Of a DNA stretch of 7,527 nucleotides, positions 5,423 through 7,527 are shown in pieces. Position 1 is the stretch's first letter; each line of letters begins with the position of its first letter. Under the pieces are notes generated by a model. That model searched no databases. It was not told the DNA's origin and saw only the letters and a program-made list of their open reading frames with translations. Position numbers and translations under genes: made by a program. The DNA is from Anaerorudis sp964444915 (lineage in GTDB: Bacteria; Bacteroidota; Bacteroidia; Bacteroidales; Dysgonomonadaceae), in NCBI GenBank assembly GCA_964444915.1, contig CAYUIY010000084.1:1-7527 (forward strand). The letters are read 5' to 3'.

Positions 5423-7527
5423 TTATATCGTTTTGATTATAACATCGGTTCGATGGTTATGTCCGGTGGTTATATCCGTTTGATTGTTGTGTCGGTTCGA
5501 TTGTTTTTTTCTGTAGTTTCTTAATCCTGTCTGCAGAAATTCGATGTATTTTTCCACATTTTCGTCGTAAGCATATGGGGGGCTCACGGGTTTCCCTTCG
5601 TTGTCCAATGCTATGTAGTACGGCTGTGCATTGGCTCCGAATTTATGGCGCTGCAGGTAGCTCCATTTATCGCCAACGGTTTTCAGGCGGGTGATTCTTC
5701 CGTTTTCTCCCACTTCAATTACCTGAGGCAGCCGCGTTTTGTCGTCCACTACCAACGTAATTAAGACGTATTCGTTGTCGATGATATTTTTTACGCGGGG
5801 ATCGGTCCACACCGATGCTTCCATTTTGCGGCAATTTACGCAACCATATCCCGAGAAATCGAGCAATGCCGGTTTGCCTACTTGTTTAGCGTAGGCCATG
5901 CCAATTTCGTAATCGGTATATTTAGGGCGCACCTCCCCATCGTATAAACTAAAATCCTGTGTGTACATCGGTGGCGAGAAAGCGCTGATTGCTTTAAGCG
6001 GTGCACCCCACAGTCCGGGCACCAAATAGATGGCAAAGGCAAACGAAAAAATGGCCAGGAACAAGCGGGGAATCGAAACATGTTCCACATCGCTGTCGTG
6101 GGGAAATTTGAGCTTCCCTAGCAGATACACACCAAGGAGGGCAAAGATTACGATCCAGAGCACAAGGAATACTTCCCTGTCGAGAATGCCCCATCCGTAA
6201 GCCAGGTCGGCAACCGATAAAAATTTCAATGCAAAAGCCAATTCCACGAATCCGAGGACCACTTTTACGGCGTTCAGCCAACCTCCCGACTTTGGCATGG
6301 TTTGCAACCACGAAGGGAAGATGGCAAACAGAGCGAACGGAATGGACAGAGCCAGTGCAAAACCAAACATCCCGATAGTGGGAGCCAAGATGTCTCCCCA
6401 TGTTGCAGCCTGTACCAGCAGTGTTCCAATGATGGGACCGGTGCATGAAAACGATACCAGCACCAGCGTAAATGCCATAAAAAAGATACTAAGTATTCCT
6501 GAGGTTGCTTCGGCTTTCGAATCCATCTTGTTGGTCCACGATGCGGGCAACACCAGGTCGAACCCGCCAAAAAACGAAATCGCAAATATCACCAGCAAAG
6601 CAAAGAAAAGGAGGTTGAAAATCGCACTTGTTGCCAGATTGTTCAATGCACTTGCGCCAAAAATGGCGGTGATCAGCAATCCCAAAACCAGATAAATCAC
6701 GATAATGGCTGCACCGTAAACAATGGCTTGCGAGACGGCCTTCTTACGACTTGTCGCATTTTTTTTCAGAAAAAAGCTGACCGTCATCGGGATCATTGGC
6801 CACACACAGGGTGTGAGCAGTGCGATAAGCCCCCCTATAAATCCCGAAATGAAAATCCACCACAGCGACATATCGGAAACGTTTCCTTCCATCCCATATG
6901 CTTTTAGTTCTTCGATGACCGGCGTCCATAGGGGATTTATATCGATATCGGTATATATTGTGGTTGTTGGAACAGCATCTGTAGCGATACCCACAGAATC
7001 CGTTGCGGAAATGGTATCTTCCGTGAGAAGGGGTTGAGGACCAGTGGGGGGAGTTTTGTTTTCTGCCGATGATGCAACGGTTTTTGGCAAGTCGTTAGCA
7101 GTAAAGACAAAATCGATGGGCAAAGGCGGTGTACAGGTTTGTTCGTTGCAAGCTTGGGCACGCACGTCGCCCTCCAGAACAAACTCGTCTTTGTTGTTAA
7201 TTTTAAAACGTTGCACAAACCGAACCGTCCCATCAAATGTGCCGATATTCATTCCAAAGATAGGATCAAAAGTCACACGAGGTTTCCTGTCATCGGCATG
7301 AAATTCCCCGATCGGTTCGGCTCCTTTCAGCTTATCGATGGTTAATGTTGTCGGGGTGGGGCCTCCTTCCGGAATTTCCGTATCGTATAAGTGCCACCCC
7401 GGTTCGATGGTTGCTTTTGCTATCAGACTGATTTCTCCGTTGCCGTTATCTTCGAGCGAAAATTTCCACGATACGGGATTTTGTGCTGTTGCATACGAAA
7501 GAAAAACAAACAGAGAAACGAGAGCGG
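5423..7527 (-). CDS. dsbD: Thiol:disulfide interchange protein DsbD, N-terminal codons missing
   Basis: About 700 residues are visible, reading from the right edge. The first, ALVSLFVFLSYATAQNPVSW, are the end of a signal peptide with cleavage probably near ATA|Q, so only a few codons are missing; the GTG at 7276 is internal. Order of parts: periplasmic DsbD-alpha-like domain (7480 to ~7085) with GWHLYD and a Cys pair, CNEQTC, at 7148-7150 and 7133-7135; a Ser/Thr/Pro-rich linker (~7080-6950); a membrane domain of about eight helices (~6870-6000) with TPCVWPMIP (Cys at 6806-6808) and SFSCTGPIIG (Cys at 6443-6445), the two redox cysteines; and a periplasmic thioredoxin-like domain with GYGCVNCRKME (Cys at 5840-5842 and 5831-5833). 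It passes electrons from cytosolic thioredoxin through the membrane to periplasmic thiol proteins such as disulfide isomerases or cytochrome c maturation factors. The last ~25 residues are an odd Asn/His/Thr-rich tail encoded by a short tandem repeat. Confidence 0.93.
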   Translation of the reverse strand, partial: ALVSLFVFLSYATAQNPVSWKFSLEDNGNGEISLIAKATIEPGWHLYDTEIPEGGPTPTTLTIDKLKGAEPIGEFHADDRKPRVTFDPIFGMNIGTFDGTVRFVQRFKINNKDEFVLEGDVRAQACNEQTCTPPLPIDFVFTANDLPKTVASSAENKTPPTGPQPLLTEDTISATDSVGIATDAVPTTTIYTDIDINPLWTPVIEELKAYGMEGNVSDMSLWWIFISGFIGGLIALLTPCVWPMIPMTVSFFLKKNATSRKKAVSQAIVYGAAIIVIYLVLGLLITAIFGASALNNLATSAIFNLLFFALLVIFAISFFGGFDLVLPASWTNKMDSKAEATSGILSIFFMAFTLVLVSFSCTGPIIGTLLVQAATWGDILAPTIGMFGFALALSIPFALFAIFPSWLQTMPKSGGWLNAVKVVLGFVELAFALKFLSVADLAYGWGILDREVFLVLWIVIFALLGVYLLGKLKFPHDSDVEHVSIPRLFLAIFSFAFAIYLVPGLWGAPLKAISAFSPPMYTQDFSLYDGEVRPKYTDYEIGMAYAKQVGKPALLDFSGYGCVNCRKMEASVWTDPRVKNIIDNEYVLITLVVDDKTRLPQVIEVGENGRITRLKTVGDKWSYLQRHKFGANAQPYYIALDNEGKPVSPPYAYDENVEKYIEFLQTGLRNYRKKQSNRHNNQTDITTGHNHRTDVIIKTI
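5428..5508. repeat. Five-unit degenerate ~17-bp tandem repeat at the 3' end of dsbD
   Basis: On the plus strand five units start at 5428, 5445, 5462, 5475 and 5492. Four are 17 bp and the third is 13 bp. Their beginnings read TCGTTTTGATT, TCGGTTCGATGG, TCCGGTGGTTA, TCCGTTTGATTG and TCGGTTCGATTG, so a consensus near TCGGTTCGATTGTTATG can be drawn. The units lie inside the dsbD reading frame and specify its terminal NRHNNQTD / GHNHRTD-like tail. The 17-bp period is not a multiple of three, so each unit is read in a different frame. This marks a DNA-level repeat rather than a repeated peptide. Confidence 0.6.

Noticed and set aside
5428..5508. The 17-bp repeats as a CRISPR array
   Set aside because: The units are contiguous, too short and degenerate, have no unique spacers between them and sit inside a coding frame.
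5994..6446. Overlapping minus-strand frames within the dsbD membrane region (for example 150 codons at 5994-6446 and 103 codons at 6274-6585)
   Set aside because: They lie within the established dsbD frame and give Cys/Trp/Arg-rich translations typical of out-of-frame reading.
7274..7276. GTG at 7276 as the start of the DsbD-type protein
   Set aside because: The same frame continues to the right edge and encodes a normal DsbD N-terminal domain preceded by the end of a signal peptide, so GTG is an internal valine.

Overview
The window looks like chromosomal DNA from a member of the Bacteroidota, most likely the order Bacteroidales. The reasons are the protein set (HEAT–DUF1080 protein, Tat-type Gfo/Idh/MocA oxidoreductase, Bacteroidota-style DsbD whose mature N-terminus reads QNPVSW), moderate-GC genes separated by very AT-rich spacers, and starts without strong Shine-Dalgarno sequences on the + strand. 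This is inferred from gene style only. No rRNA, tRNA, IS element or CRISPR array was seen.

Left half (1-4391, + strand): a tight three-gene cluster closed by a clear intrinsic terminator. It holds (i) the 3' part of a large protein with an alpha-helical HEAT-like region followed by two DUF1080 (3-keto-disaccharide hydrolase family) domains, cut by the left window edge; (ii) a DoxX-family four-helix membrane protein; and (iii) a Gfo/Idh/MocA-family NAD(P)-dependent oxidoreductase with a twin-arginine N-terminus. Spacings of 10 and 5 bp argue for one transcript. Some Gfo/Idh/MocA enzymes oxidise sugars at C3 and some DUF1080 proteins cleave the resulting 3-keto-glycosides, so the cluster may be an envelope-located oxidise-then-cleave pathway for a glycoside. 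DoxX would then be a possible link to the membrane electron-transport chain. The substrate and the DoxX role are inference.

Right half (4466-7527, - strand): mazG, a two-domain nucleoside triphosphate pyrophosphohydrolase, lies downstream of a dsbD-type thiol:disulfide interchange protein gene whose first few codons lie beyond the right edge. The two are separated by about 170 bp of AT-rich DNA with small inverted and direct repeats. The two clusters converge on a 145-bp spacer (4321-4465) that contains the + strand terminator.

The least ordinary sequence signals are the HEAT–DUF1080–DUF1080 / DoxX / Tat-oxidoreductase cassette and a degenerate tandem repeat of about 17 bp that forms the 3' end of the dsbD gene and gives it a hydrophilic Asn/His/Thr-rich tail.
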